Shown here in pieces: positions 1 to 8,575 of a stretch of 47,957 nt of DNA (position 1 is its first letter; each line of letters opens with the position of its first letter). Both the position numbers and the translations under genes were made by a program. Below the pieces are notes generated by a model that saw only the letters and a list, made by a program, of their open reading frames with translations, ran no database searches and was not told the DNA's origin. This DNA comes from Hydrogenophilales bacterium (GTDB taxonomy: Bacteria > Pseudomonadota > Gammaproteobacteria > Burkholderiales > Thiobacteraceae): NCBI GenBank assembly GCA_016235775.1, contig JACRIU010000020.1, forward strand, positions 1 to 47,957, given 5' to 3'.

Positions 1-1
1 C

Positions 2-712
2 GTGCCGATTTTGATCGCTACCTATTGTTCCACGCTCGTCGGCTTGATTGCCGTGGCCATCGCGCAGCGCATTAATCTGTTGCATCCGGTGGTGCTGGCT
101 TATCTTGCCGCGGCCACCGCGCTGGTGGGCGGCATGGCGGCCTATTTCGGCCAACTGCCCGCCGTCGAGATGCAGCGCCAATCGGCGGTGTTCAGCAATG
201 CACTGTTGTTGACCTTGATCATCGCGTTTCTAGCCGGGGCTTTGCAGAAGCGGGTCAAAGTGTTTGAGGTATTCATCGAGGGCGCGAAAGAGGGGTTCCA
301 GGTCGCGGTGAATATCATTCCCTATCTGATCGGCATGCTGCTGGCGATTGGCCTGTTGCGCGCCAGCGGCGCCTTGGAGGGCCTGCTGGAGGGCATTCGC
401 TTTCTGGTGCACGGCGCGGGATGGGATGATCGCTTCGTGGAAGCGTTGCCCACGGCACTGGTCAAACCCTTTTCTGGCAGTGGCGCGCGCGCCATGATGG
501 TGGAGACCATGCGCCAATACGGCGCGGATTCGTTCGCGGGGAGATTGTCAGCCGTGATCCAAGGCAGCACCGAGACGACGTTTTATGTGCTGGCGGTGTA
601 CTTCGGTTCGGCCGGCATCACGCGCAGCCGCCATGCGATCTCGTGCGCGCTGCTGGCCGATCTGGCCGGCGTGATCGCGGCGGTGTTCGTGTGTTATGCG
701 TTTTTTGGGTGA
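2..712 (+). CDS. SpmA/SpmB-type nucleoside-recognition (Gate) membrane protein, 3' part
   Basis: This is the C-terminal 236 residues of an integral membrane protein whose 5' end lies outside the window; the GTG at the window edge is probably an internal valine codon. It is hydrophobic throughout. It contains the SpmB-like sequence AKEGFQVAVNIIPYLIGML, a central FSGSGARAMM stretch, and a final part with STETTFYVLAVYFG followed by a last membrane segment. In proteobacteria the two Bacillus spore maturation proteins SpmA and SpmB are usually fused into one ~410-aa protein; the residues before about position 50 fit the end of the SpmA half. Function in non-sporulating bacteria is not established, and nucleoside or other small-molecule transport is only inferred from the domain name. 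It converges with the EAL/HDOD gene, leaving 28 nt between the stops. Confidence 0.8.
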   Translation: MPILIATYCSTLVGLIAVAIAQRINLLHPVVLAYLAAATALVGGMAAYFGQLPAVEMQRQSAVFSNALLLTLIIAFLAGALQKRVKVFEVFIEGAKEGFQVAVNIIPYLIGMLLAIGLLRASGALEGLLEGIRFLVHGAGWDDRFVEALPTALVKPFSGSGARAMMVETMRQYGADSFAGRLSAVIQGSTETTFYVLAVYFGSAGITRSRHAISCALLADLAGVIAAVFVCYAFFG

Positions 713-740
713 GATGCAAAGCTTACAAAGCTTTTGTAAC

Positions 741-2009
741 TTACACGCCGAGTTCTTCCACCCAAGCCAGCGCTTGCAAATGCGCTTCATTTACTTTGGC
801 CGGTTCGAGGGTAAGCGAGGTGGCGAGTTCGTCGATGAGGGCCATATCGGCGCTTTCACAGGCTTCGGCCAGCGCCAGGAAGGGGCCGTAGATGCCGTCG
901 CGGTTGAGCAGGGCGTCGGCGATATTTTCCGGCAGGGTGAGCTTTTCCAGCACTTTATCCATGGGCATTTCGAGCATGGCGTCGAGCAGGGAAAAGATGC
1001 CGACGATGAACAGATTGTCGCGCTCGCTGCGATCCACCATGTCTTGGCCGAGCAGTTCGGTGAGGCGGCCGCGGGTGATGGCGGTTTTCATCAGGGCCGG
1101 CGGCGTGGCGCCTTCGTTGCTGGTGACGATGAGCAAGGTCAGCCAGCGGTAAAGCTGCTGGTAGCCCAGGATCGATAGCGCGTGACGAATCGATTGAATC
1201 TCGCACGACAAGCCAAACCCCACCGAATTGATGTAACGCAGCAATTTGAACGAGAGCGCGACGTCGCGCTTGAAGCCTTTTTCGATCTCGGCGATGTCGG
1301 CGTTATTGCGCACTTTGTTGAGTATTTCCAGCACCATGGCCTGCGCCGGGTTGATGACTTTGGCGGTGAGGATTTCCGGGTGGGCGAAGTAATAGCCTTG
1401 GAAGTAATCGAATTTGCATTCCTTGCAGCGCTTGAACGCGGCGAGGGTTTCGACTTTCTCCGCGATGATTTTGAGCTGGAATTGTTTCAGTTTGGCGGCG
1501 ATGTCACCCAGGCGATCAAGCGGCGCCTTGAGCAGATCGACTTTGACATAGCTGGCCAGTTTGATCAGCGGCTCGTTGTCGCTGGTGATCTGTGCGCTAT
1601 GCAAGGCAAATTGGAAGCCGAGTGCTTGCAGACCTTGCAAGCGTTCAATCAGCGCCGGCGCCGGAGTAATTTCGCCTTTGATTTCCAGCACGATGCGCTT
1701 GGCGGGCAACAGTTCCATGAATTCGCTGTTGAGCATGGCCTCGGTGACATTGAGGAAGGCCAGCTTGTCGCCCATCAGCCATTCGGTGCCCATATTGCTG
1801 AGCGTGTTGATGAGCACTTGGGCGCCGGCGCTGAAGTCATCTGCAAACTGGGCAGCATTGTCTTCGGCGTTGGAGCGAAACAGCAGTTCATAGCCGATGA
1901 TCTTCTGCTGCGCATCGATAATCGGCTGGCGCCCGATGAATACTTGGTCGCTCGATCCGCTGCTGAAGCTCAGATCGAACGAATGATTGATAGTCGCTGC
2001 GGTTCCCAC
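741..2009 (-). CDS. Degenerate EAL domain plus HDOD domain signalling protein (YuxH-like)
   Basis: A 422-aa soluble protein. An N-terminal EAL-like region (about residues 22-210) begins FIGRQPIIDAQQKIIGYELL, so the EAL signature is replaced by YELLFRS and the usual metal-binding pattern of c-di-GMP phosphodiesterases is not recognisable. An HDOD domain follows (about 215-400; MVLEILNKVRNN, FKLLRYINS, IRHALSILGYQQLYRWL). This EAL-HDOD architecture is known from YuxH/CdgJ-like proteins, which are thought to bind partners or nucleotides rather than to hydrolyse c-di-GMP; some affect motility. It is the last gene of the minus-strand chemotaxis cluster, 49 nt after cheA, so a role linking chemotaxis or motility to second-messenger signalling is a reasonable inference. 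Domain assignment is firm; activity is unknown. Confidence 0.85.
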   Translation of the reverse strand: MGTAATINHSFDLSFSSGSSDQVFIGRQPIIDAQQKIIGYELLFRSNAEDNAAQFADDFSAGAQVLINTLSNMGTEWLMGDKLAFLNVTEAMLNSEFMELLPAKRIVLEIKGEITPAPALIERLQGLQALGFQFALHSAQITSDNEPLIKLASYVKVDLLKAPLDRLGDIAAKLKQFQLKIIAEKVETLAAFKRCKECKFDYFQGYYFAHPEILTAKVINPAQAMVLEILNKVRNNADIAEIEKGFKRDVALSFKLLRYINSVGFGLSCEIQSIRHALSILGYQQLYRWLTLLIVTSNEGATPPALMKTAITRGRLTELLGQDMVDRSERDNLFIVGIFSLLDAMLEMPMDKVLEKLTLPENIADALLNRDGIYGPFLALAEACESADMALIDELATSLTLEPAKVNEAHLQALAWVEELGV

Positions 2010-2058
2010 AAGACTTCTCCTGCCTGGTTTATTGCATTGCCTGCCCCGGCGGGCGGCG

Positions 2059-3891
2059 CTAACTGGCTTGCGCGAACAAGGCGGCGCGTGTTTCTTTGGA
2101 ATCGGAGGAGAGCAGCTCTTCCATATCCAGCACCAGCACCACCGAGCCTTCGCCGGAGAGGGTGGCGCCGGCCACGCCCTTGGGTTTTACATCGGTGAGC
2201 GGTTTGATCACGACATCGTCGCGTCCGATGAAGCCGTCGATCGCGAGCACGAAGGAAGTTTCAGCCGATTGCATCAACACACCGAACGCGGGCGAGGGGC
2301 TGTCCGGCCAATCGAGCAGGCTCGCCAGGGTGCGCACCGGCAAGACCTCGTCGCGCACCACCAGGGTGGCGCGTCCGGAGACCTGCTGGATGTCGCTCGG
2401 GTTGATCTGAATGATTTCGCGCACCATCGACAGCGGCACCGCGAACGGCTGCTGGCCGAGGCGCACGATCAGCACCGGCAAAATCGCAAGCGTCAGGGGC
2501 AGCGTGATGGTGAAGACCGAGCCCTGGCCGATGACCGATTTCACATCGATGCGGCCATTGAGTTTCAGGATGTTGGTTTTCACCACGTCCATGCCGACGC
2601 CGCGTCCGGAAACATCCGAGATTTGATCCTTGGTCGAAAATCCCGGCAGGAAAACCAGATGCAGGCTTTGGCGCTCATCCAGGCTATTGGCGGTCTCGGC
2701 GTCGATCAAGCCCTTTTCCAGCGCTTTTCTGCGCAGGACATCGGGGCGAATGCCGCGCCCGTCGTCGGTGATTTCAATGATGATGTGATCGCCGACTTGA
2801 TGCGCGGAAAGCTTGACCACGCTTTTTGCCGGTTTGCCGGCGGCAGCCCGTTCCTCGGGGCTATCCACGCCATGATCGACCGCATTGCGCACCAGATGCA
2901 CCAGCGGATCGTTGAGGTCCTCGATCATGGTTTTGTCGATCTCGGTTTCCTCGCCTTCGAGCACCAGCTCGACATCCTTGCCCAGGCTGCGCGCCAAGTC
3001 GCGCGCCAAGCGCGGGTATTTTTGGAACAGGCGGCCGATCGGCTGCATGCGGGTTTTCATCACCGCGTTTTGCAAGTCGCTCACCAAGAGATCGAGTTGG
3101 CTCACCGCCTCGTCGAGCGCTTGTAGCGTCTCGGGGCCGGATTTTCCGGCAATGATGTCGGTGCGCAGGCAAGTCAGACGGTTTTTGGTGAGCCCGATTT
3201 CGCCGGACAGATTGAGCACTTGATCCAGGCGCGTGGTGTCGATGCGGATCGTGTTTTCTTTCGCGCTGGGCGTCGCGGTGGTGGCGGCGGGCGCGCGCGG
3301 CTTGTCGGCGGGTTTGGGCGCGGCGGGTTTCGCCGCCATGATGGGCGTTGCCGCGACGGGCGCCGCGGGGGCGGCTTCTTCCGGCTTCGAACCAACCAGG
3401 GCGTGATACAGCACGCGCCAGTCGGGGCTGGCTGTGTCGCTTGCGCCAGGCGTGGCGGTAGCCGGCGCGGGCGCATCCGCCGCTTTCTTGACCGGGGTTT
3501 CACCTGCCAGCACGGCATCGAGCGCCTGCAATATCGATTCATCGGCCGGATCGGGCATGCGCGCTTGCGCCAGCGCGCCGAACATGTCGCGCACCACGCC
3601 GGTGGCGGCCAGGATGACATCCATGATCTCCGGCGTCAGCGCCATCTGGTCATTGCGCAGTTTGTCGAACAGGTTCTCGGTGCGATGGCACAGTTCGACC
3701 AGCGGTGTCGCATTCAAGAAACCCGCGCCGCCTTTCACGGTGTGGAAGCCGCGGAAAATGGTATTGAGCAGTTTCTTGTCGTCCGGCGTTTTTTCCAATT
3801 CGACCAGTTTGTTGTCGACGTCGGACAAGAGATCACCGGCTTCGGTGAGGAAATCTTGCAGGAGGTCTTCCATGCCTTCAAACGCGCTCAT
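2059..3891 (-). CDS. cheA: Chemotaxis histidine kinase CheA
   Basis: A 610-aa cytoplasmic kinase that phosphorylates CheY from receptor signals. An HPt domain lies at about 1-105 with the phospho-accepting H50 in FRGFHTVKGGAGF. An Ala/Pro-rich linker (about 130-205) stands where the CheY-binding P2 domain lies in E. coli CheA. Then come the dimerisation domain (IRIDTTRLDQVLNLSGE), the HATPase domain with N-box HLVRNAVDHGVDS, DDGRGI and GRGVGMDVV, and a C-terminal CheW-like domain. E. coli CheA is 654 aa, so the shorter length fits loss of P2. The gene is separated from cheZ upstream by 263 nt of hairpin-forming repeats, which may reduce read-through. A GGAAAG Shine-Dalgarno sequence precedes the ATG. 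Confidence 0.96.
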   Translation of the reverse strand: MSAFEGMEDLLQDFLTEAGDLLSDVDNKLVELEKTPDDKKLLNTIFRGFHTVKGGAGFLNATPLVELCHRTENLFDKLRNDQMALTPEIMDVILAATGVVRDMFGALAQARMPDPADESILQALDAVLAGETPVKKAADAPAPATATPGASDTASPDWRVLYHALVGSKPEEAAPAAPVAATPIMAAKPAAPKPADKPRAPAATTATPSAKENTIRIDTTRLDQVLNLSGEIGLTKNRLTCLRTDIIAGKSGPETLQALDEAVSQLDLLVSDLQNAVMKTRMQPIGRLFQKYPRLARDLARSLGKDVELVLEGEETEIDKTMIEDLNDPLVHLVRNAVDHGVDSPEERAAAGKPAKSVVKLSAHQVGDHIIIEITDDGRGIRPDVLRRKALEKGLIDAETANSLDERQSLHLVFLPGFSTKDQISDVSGRGVGMDVVKTNILKLNGRIDVKSVIGQGSVFTITLPLTLAILPVLIVRLGQQPFAVPLSMVREIIQINPSDIQQVSGRATLVVRDEVLPVRTLASLLDWPDSPSPAFGVLMQSAETSFVLAIDGFIGRDDVVIKPLTDVKPKGVAGATLSGEGSVVLVLDMEELLSSDSKETRAALFAQAS

Positions 3892-3911
3892 GTGTGCTTT
3901 CCAATCTATGT

Positions 3912-3972
3912 AACTCGCGCAGCGAGCCTAAGTCCCTCTCTCCCGCTTGCGGGAGAGAGTTAGGAGAGAGGG
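3912..3972. repeat. GC-rich hairpin repeat, copy A (cheZ-cheA junction)
   Basis: A 61-nt element made of a small hairpin (CTCGC-gca-GCGAG) followed by a larger one built on CTCTCCCGC-tt-GCGGGAGAG, and ending in a second GAGAGAGGG. It is about 57/61 identical to the copy at 21913-21973 and is partly repeated immediately downstream. Short reading frames across it are products of the repeat and not genes. Confidence 0.85.
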
Positions 3973-3980
3973 CAACCACA

Positions 3981-4098
3981 AACTCGCGCAGCGAGCCTAA
4001 GTCCCTCTCTCCCGCTTGCGGGACTGCGGAAGGGTCGCTGCGTAGCAGCGGGGCACCCACCGGCGTCCCCCTTGCGGGGGTAGAGTTAGGAGAGAGGG
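3981..4098. repeat. GC-rich hairpin repeat, copy B, with enlarged centre
   Basis: This starts exactly like copy A but its central loop is replaced by about 55 extra nt. The extra part has its own hairpins (CGCTGC-gta-GCAGCG and CCCCC-ttgc-GGGGG), after which the usual ending (GAGTTAGGAGAGAGGG) resumes. Copies A and B together fill most of the cheZ-cheA spacer. Confidence 0.8.
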
Positions 4099-4154
4099 CA
4101 AGAGTCATATTGAGTTTCATTTTGTGTCGTCTTAGCGGCTATGATTGGCGGCTC

Positions 4155-4925
4155 TCAAAAGCCCAGGCTTTCCAGTAAGTCGTCCACTTGCTCTTGGCTG
4201 GTGACGATGTCGGTTCGGCCTTCGGCATTCACGACCGGGCCATTGAGCAGGCCGGTTTCCATTTCCGCTTTTTTCTCCGGCGATGAGCTTTGCAGCAAGA
4301 CCAAGAGCAATTGATTTTCCATCTCCTTGGCCATTTCGATAATCTTCTTGATAACTTGGCCGGTGATATCCTGAAAATCTTGCGCCATCATGATTTCGAG
4401 CAATTGGTCATTGGTGGCTTTTGAATGCTGCGTGACGGTTCCGAGGAAGCCGCGGGTGTCGGTGACCAGTTGCTTGAAATCGTCGATCGACAGTTCGTTT
4501 TTGAGCAAGCGATCCCATTGGCCGGACAGGTTGGCCGCGCCGGCATCCATCTGATCCTGTAGGGGCTTCGCTACGTCCGTCGCATTCAATACACGCTCGG
4601 CCGCTTTTTCGGTCAGGGTCGCGATATAGGCCAAACGGTCGCGCGCGTCGGGAATGGTGTTGTCCACGGCTTTTTCCAGCGACTTGTCCAATCCCAGGTC
4701 GTGCAGGGTGTCGTGCAATTTGCGCGTCAAGTGGCCGATCTGTGAGTAAAACGGTTCGTTTATGCCGGGGCAGGAAACGCCTTCGGTAGCGGCGGCTTCC
4801 GCTGTCGCGGCGGCGGGCGCGGTTTCTGCAACCGGCTCGGGTGCGGGTGTGTCGGTATTCGCCGCGACAATGCTGTCGAACAGCGCTTCTAAATCGTCGG
4901 TATCGCCTGCTAAGGTAGCACTCAC
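4155..4925 (-). CDS. cheZ: CheY-P phosphatase CheZ
   Basis: A 256-aa protein that dephosphorylates CheY-P and so ends the motor signal. An acidic/Ala-Pro-rich N-terminal segment (about 1-50) is longer than in E. coli CheZ (214 aa). Then comes the long four-helix hairpin containing MMAQDFQDITGQVIKKI; D186 and Q190 correspond to the catalytic-site residues D143 and Q147 of E. coli. The C-terminus, EQVDDLLESLGF, is the conserved CheY-binding peptide. It starts 11 nt after cheY, so the two are co-transcribed. Confidence 0.96.
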   Translation of the reverse strand: MSATLAGDTDDLEALFDSIVAANTDTPAPEPVAETAPAAATAEAAATEGVSCPGINEPFYSQIGHLTRKLHDTLHDLGLDKSLEKAVDNTIPDARDRLAYIATLTEKAAERVLNATDVAKPLQDQMDAGAANLSGQWDRLLKNELSIDDFKQLVTDTRGFLGTVTQHSKATNDQLLEIMMAQDFQDITGQVIKKIIEMAKEMENQLLLVLLQSSSPEKKAEMETGLLNGPVVNAEGRTDIVTSQEQVDDLLESLGF

Positions 4926-4936
4926 GTCACGTCTCC

Positions 4937-5326
4937 TTATTTGCCTACGTTTTGGAAGATTTTGTTGAGCTTTTCTTCCAGCGTCGCCGCCGTGAACGGC
5001 TTGACGATGTAACCATTCGCCCCGGCCTGTGCCGCGGAAACAATGTTTTCTTTTTTTGCTTCCGCCGTAACCATCAGCACCGGCAAGTGTTTCAAATTGG
5101 CGTCAGCGCGAATTTCCTTGAGCAAATCGATGCCGGTCATGTTCGGCATGTTCCAGTCGCTCACCACGAAATCGAATTGGCTGTTGCGCAGCTTGGAGAG
5201 CGCGGCTACGCCATCCTCGGCCTCATCGACGTTCTGAAAGCCGAGCTCCTTCAACAGATTGCGCACAATCCGGCGCATGGTGGAAAAATCGTCCACCACC
5301 AGAAACTTCATGTTTGTATCAGCCAT
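4937..5326 (-). CDS. cheY: Chemotaxis response regulator CheY
   Basis: A 129-aa single receiver domain. All key residues fall at E. coli numbering: D12, D13, the phospho-acceptor D57 (SDWNMP), T87, Y106 and K109. Phospho-CheY binds FliM at the flagellar switch. An in-frame TTG lies 12 nt further upstream, but the ATG at 5326 has a GGAG Shine-Dalgarno sequence six nt before it and gives the canonical N-terminus, so it is chosen. The gene is followed closely by cheZ, forming a cheY-cheZ pair. Confidence 0.97.
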   Translation of the reverse strand: MADTNMKFLVVDDFSTMRRIVRNLLKELGFQNVDEAEDGVAALSKLRNSQFDFVVSDWNMPNMTGIDLLKEIRADANLKHLPVLMVTAEAKKENIVSAAQAGANGYIVKPFTAATLEEKLNKIFQNVGK

Positions 5327-5391
5327 GAACCGCTCCAATTACGCTTGTGATCAAGGGGTGCTCCATATTGCTTCGACTATTCCCGGTTTGA

Positions 5392-6321
5392 TTATTCTAG
5401 GAATGGGCGCAGGGTGTCCGCGAGGACAACCGGGTCGAATTTGCCCACATAAGTATCCACGCCGACGCTTTGGCCCATGGCGCGGTTGGCCTCGGACGAG
5501 AGCGAGGAGTGCATCACGACCGGAATGCCATTGAAGCGCTGATCCGCTTTGATGTTCTTCGCCAGCACGTAACCGTCCATTTCCGGCATTTCGGCATCGG
5601 TCAGGATGACGCTGATCTGATCCCTGAGCGAAGAGCCGTCGTGCTGCACGCGCGCGGCCATGGTTTGCAGCTTCTCCCAGGCTTCCAGCCCGTTGTTTGC
5701 TTGATGGTATTTCACGCCCATGCCATCCAGCACCTTGGTGATTTCCCTGCGCGCGACAGTGGAGTCGTCGGCGAAGAACACCATGTGTTCGCGCACGGAT
5801 TGCACTTTTTCCAGCGGGGGAATTTCCTCCACGCCGATGGCGCGCGCCAGAATCTGCTCCACGTCCAGGATGGATACCAGCTTGCCGTCGGGGAGTTCGG
5901 TGATCGCGGTGATCAGCGCATCGTTGCCCATGAGCATGCTTTGCGGCGGTTTCACCTTGTCCCAATCGACGCGGATGATGCGGTCCACCTCATGCACCAG
6001 AAAGCCCTGGGTATGGCGTGAAAATTCGGTCACGATCATGGTGTGTCCGGTGTCGCTTGGCGCGCCTTCCAGGTTGGTGAATTTGGCGAGCGAGATCACC
6101 GGAATGATATTGCCGCGCAAGGAAATCACGCCTTCCACGCCGAGCGGGGTATTCGGCGTCTTGGTGATCATCGGGGTTTGCGACACTTCGCGCACCTTGA
6201 ACACGTTGATGCCGAATATTTCCCCTGTGCCGAGGGAAAACAGCAGGATTTCCATTTTGTTCGATCCCGCGAGCTTGGTGCGCGCGTCGATCGAATCGAG
6301 CAAGGCTTGTTGTGAGTCCAT
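5392..6321 (-). CDS. cheV: CheV, CheW-receiver fusion (copy 1)
   Basis: A 309-aa coupling protein with an N-terminal CheW-like domain (about 17-163; GINVFKVREV, VEGVISLRGNIIPVI) and a C-terminal receiver domain (about 179-305) with acidic pocket FFADDS and phospho-acceptor D242 (LTDAEMPEMDGY). CheV couples receptors to CheA, and its receiver can act as a phosphate sink or in adaptation. It lies 38 nt downstream of a second, similar cheV. Because no cheW is present in this cluster, the CheV pair may provide coupling here, although cheW could lie elsewhere in the genome. Confidence 0.93.
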   Translation of the reverse strand: MDSQQALLDSIDARTKLAGSNKMEILLFSLGTGEIFGINVFKVREVSQTPMITKTPNTPLGVEGVISLRGNIIPVISLAKFTNLEGAPSDTGHTMIVTEFSRHTQGFLVHEVDRIIRVDWDKVKPPQSMLMGNDALITAITELPDGKLVSILDVEQILARAIGVEEIPPLEKVQSVREHMVFFADDSTVARREITKVLDGMGVKYHQANNGLEAWEKLQTMAARVQHDGSSLRDQISVILTDAEMPEMDGYVLAKNIKADQRFNGIPVVMHSSLSSEANRAMGQSVGVDTYVGKFDPVVLADTLRPFLE

Positions 6322-6359
6322 AATCTACCGTCCTAATCTTGTGCGTTATGCCTGGCGCC

Positions 6360-7325
6360 TTAAGCCGCCGCGGCGACGCTGCCTTCGAGAATGCGGGTGA
6401 GCGTTTCGGCCAGGCGCTGTGGCTCGAATTTCGAAACATATTCATCCACGCCCACCGAGCGTCCGAGCTGCTGGTTCGATATGCCGGAGAGCGAGGAATG
6501 CATGATCACCGGGATGCCGGCGAAGCGCGGGTCGCTTTTCACGTTCTTGGTCAGGATATAGCCGTCCATTTCCGGCATTTCCACATCGGTCAGGATCAAC
6601 TGAATCAGGCTCGAAAGCTTGACCCCCGCCGTGTCCGCCTGAGCGGCGAAGTTTTTCAACGCTTCCCAAGCGTTTTTGCCGTTGGTGGCGAAGTGGTAAT
6701 TGATGTTCATCGCTTGCAGGGTTCGCTCGATTTGCTTGCGCGCGATCGGCGAATCGTCGCAGAAGAAAATGGTGCGGTTTTCCAGCTTAATCGGTTTGAC
6801 GAGGTTGAAGATCGATTCGTCGTCATAGCCGCCGGTGGTCTCGGCGAGGATTTTTTCCACGTCCATCAGCATCACCAAGCGGCCGTCGGCCAGCTCGGTG
6901 ACCGCCGTGACCAAGCCGCCCATGTGCGAGGAGAACATTTCCGGCGGCACGCGCACCGCGGACCAGTCCAGGCGCAGGATGGTGTCCACCGCTTCGACCA
7001 GGAAACCTTGCGTGCGGCCGTTGTATTCGGTGACGATCATGACATCCGGTTTGGAGTCGGTTTGAACGCCGGTGTATTTGACCAGATCGACAACGGGCAC
7101 GAGCTGGCCGCGCAAGCTGACCATGCCTTCCACCGAGGGGGGCAGTTCCGGCGGGCGGGTAATTTCCGGCACGCGCATGACTTCGCGCACCTTGAACACA
7201 TTGATACCGTAAGTTTCGCGCCGTCCGGAGCGGGTGTCCGTGCCCAGGGTAAAGAGCAGGATTTCCAGTTTATTGGTCCCGGCCAGCTTGGTGCGGCCGT
7301 CGATGTTCTTCATGAGTTCTGACAT
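6360..7325 (-). CDS. cheV: CheV, CheW-receiver fusion (copy 2)
   Basis: A 321-aa CheW-receiver fusion. The CheW-like part (about 14-165) carries a short insertion, DTRSGRRETYG, that the neighbouring paralogue lacks. The receiver (about 185-315) has FFCDDS and phospho-acceptor D247 (LTDVEMPEMDGY). AAGGAG stands seven nt before the ATG, supporting this start. The two copies agree closely in the receiver phosphorylation motif but differ in the coupling domain, so they probably serve different receptors or kinase arrays. It lies 66 nt after the CZB receptor gene on the same strand. Confidence 0.93.
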   Translation of the reverse strand: MSELMKNIDGRTKLAGTNKLEILLFTLGTDTRSGRRETYGINVFKVREVMRVPEITRPPELPPSVEGMVSLRGQLVPVVDLVKYTGVQTDSKPDVMIVTEYNGRTQGFLVEAVDTILRLDWSAVRVPPEMFSSHMGGLVTAVTELADGRLVMLMDVEKILAETTGGYDDESIFNLVKPIKLENRTIFFCDDSPIARKQIERTLQAMNINYHFATNGKNAWEALKNFAAQADTAGVKLSSLIQLILTDVEMPEMDGYILTKNVKSDPRFAGIPVIMHSSLSGISNQQLGRSVGVDEYVSKFEPQRLAETLTRILEGSVAAAA

Positions 7326-7391
7326 GTTGGTGCTCCTTTAACCGCGCATCCCGCTAGGTGAATCCCGTTAGGTGAAACAATCCGCAAAACC

Positions 7392-8528
7392 TTAATCCTC
7401 GCAGTGGCCGTTTTCGCACAGTGCGCCGGCGTCACCCTCGCCGGATTCCGCCATGCGCTCCAGCTCGGCGATCACTTGCATGCTGGCGCGTTCCATCTCG
7501 CCGATACCGCGCAGTGCAGCTTCGTAATCGCCACCGTGAAATAGCTCGACCGCGCTGACGCCATGCGTGTGGAAAGTGCGGTGTGGTTGTTCAACTTGCT
7601 TGTAGCCCGCGAGTTTCGAATAGGCGGTTTTGCCTTCGCCCTCGTAGTACCACTTGCCCAGGCGGCATTGGGTATGGTTGGCGAATTCATGCGCGCTTTT
7701 CTGCGACAGTCCCATGAATACGCGATACACCTCGAATTTGTAGACGAGATGATCGACCTTGGCGAGCTCGACGAAACTGCGCAGCGCGGAAGCCGCGATC
7801 GCGCCTTCCATTTTGTGCGAGAGCCCTAGCAACTCATGCAGGCTTTCACTCGCCGCTTCGCCTTGGCGGCTGAAAGTATCGGATTGGGTCGCTTCGCTTT
7901 CCATCTGGGTCTTGGCCGACAGGATTTCGTCCTGGATGCTCGCGACCAGGGTGGAAATTTCGCTGGTGGCCTTGCTGGTGCGCTCGGCCAGCTTGCGCAC
8001 TTCATCCGCCACCACGGCGAATCCGCGCCCTTGTTCCCCGGCGCGCGCCGCTTCGATCGCGGCATTCAAGGCCAGCAGGTTGGTTTGGTCGGCGATTTCC
8101 TTGATCAGCATCACGATGCCGCCGATCTGGCCGGCGCGCTCGTTCAGGCCTTCCACGCTGTGCGCGGTTTGCTTGGTTTTTTCCGATACGTGATGCAGGT
8201 TGGCGGCGATATGCGCCATGGCTTCGCGGCTGCTGTTCGATACGCCGGCGGCCTCGACCGCGCTGCTTTTTTCGGATTTCATGGTGGTGGCGAGCCCGGC
8301 CAGCGAGCGCTGCAACTCGACAAACGATTCGCCGAATTTCTGCATGTTTTCGAACAAGCCGCCGTATAAGGCCTGCTTCGACGATAAAGTGTCAACCTGG
8401 CTTTGGAGCGTATCCTTTTCCGATGCGGTGGCCGCGAGTGCGGAAGATAGCTGGTCACGCTCACGCCGCATATGCTCGAATTCGCCTTGCAGCGTTTCAA
8501 ACTGCTTTTTCCACTTTGAACCAAACAT
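7392..8528 (-). CDS. Soluble chemoreceptor with C-terminal zinc-binding CZB domain
   Basis: A 378-aa protein with no transmembrane segment or signal peptide. An N-terminal coiled coil (about 8-50) leads into a short MCP signalling hairpin (about 90-240) with the highly conserved tip [20 protein letters not shown] chemoreceptor zinc-binding domain follows (about 250-350). The expected 3His/1Cys ligands are visible: H260 (VDHLVYK), C288 (QCRLGKWY), and H316 and H320 (PHRTFHTHG). In TlpD-like receptors such domains sense zinc or oxidants through the Cys-Zn centre. The C-terminus adds two more cysteines ([10 protein letters not shown]). It is co-directional with the transmembrane receptor 47 nt upstream. 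The ligand is not predictable from the sequence. Confidence 0.92.
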   Translation of the reverse strand: MFGSKWKKQFETLQGEFEHMRRERDQLSSALAATASEKDTLQSQVDTLSSKQALYGGLFENMQKFGESFVELQRSLAGLATTMKSEKSSAVEAAGVSNSSREAMAHIAANLHHVSEKTKQTAHSVEGLNERAGQIGGIVMLIKEIADQTNLLALNAAIEAARAGEQGRGFAVVADEVRKLAERTSKATSEISTLVASIQDEILSAKTQMESEATQSDTFSRQGEAASESLHELLGLSHKMEGAIAASALRSFVELAKVDHLVYKFEVYRVFMGLSQKSAHEFANHTQCRLGKWYYEGEGKTAYSKLAGYKQVEQPHRTFHTHGVSAVELFHGGDYEAALRGIGEMERASMQVIAELERMAESGEGDAGALCENGHCED

Positions 8529-8575
8529 TTCACACTCTCCTTGCTGCTCGTGTTTTCTTATGACCGCGGTTTGCT

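Noticed and set aside
723-739. TTACAAA-gct-TTTGTAA hairpin between the SpmA/B-like gene and the EAL/HDOD gene
   Set aside because: The stem is short and AT-rich with no T-run, too weak to call as a terminator.
3878-4178. Short open frames on both strands across the cheZ-cheA spacer
   Set aside because: Their sequence is generated by the GC-rich repeat (serial Pro-Ala-Cys-Gly or Pro-Gln-Ala-Gly-Glu units) and they have no ribosome binding site.
5351-5365. Sigma-54-like sequence TGGAGC-N5-TTGA upstream of cheY on the minus strand
   Set aside because: The -12 element lacks the invariant GC, so it is not a credible sigma-54 promoter.
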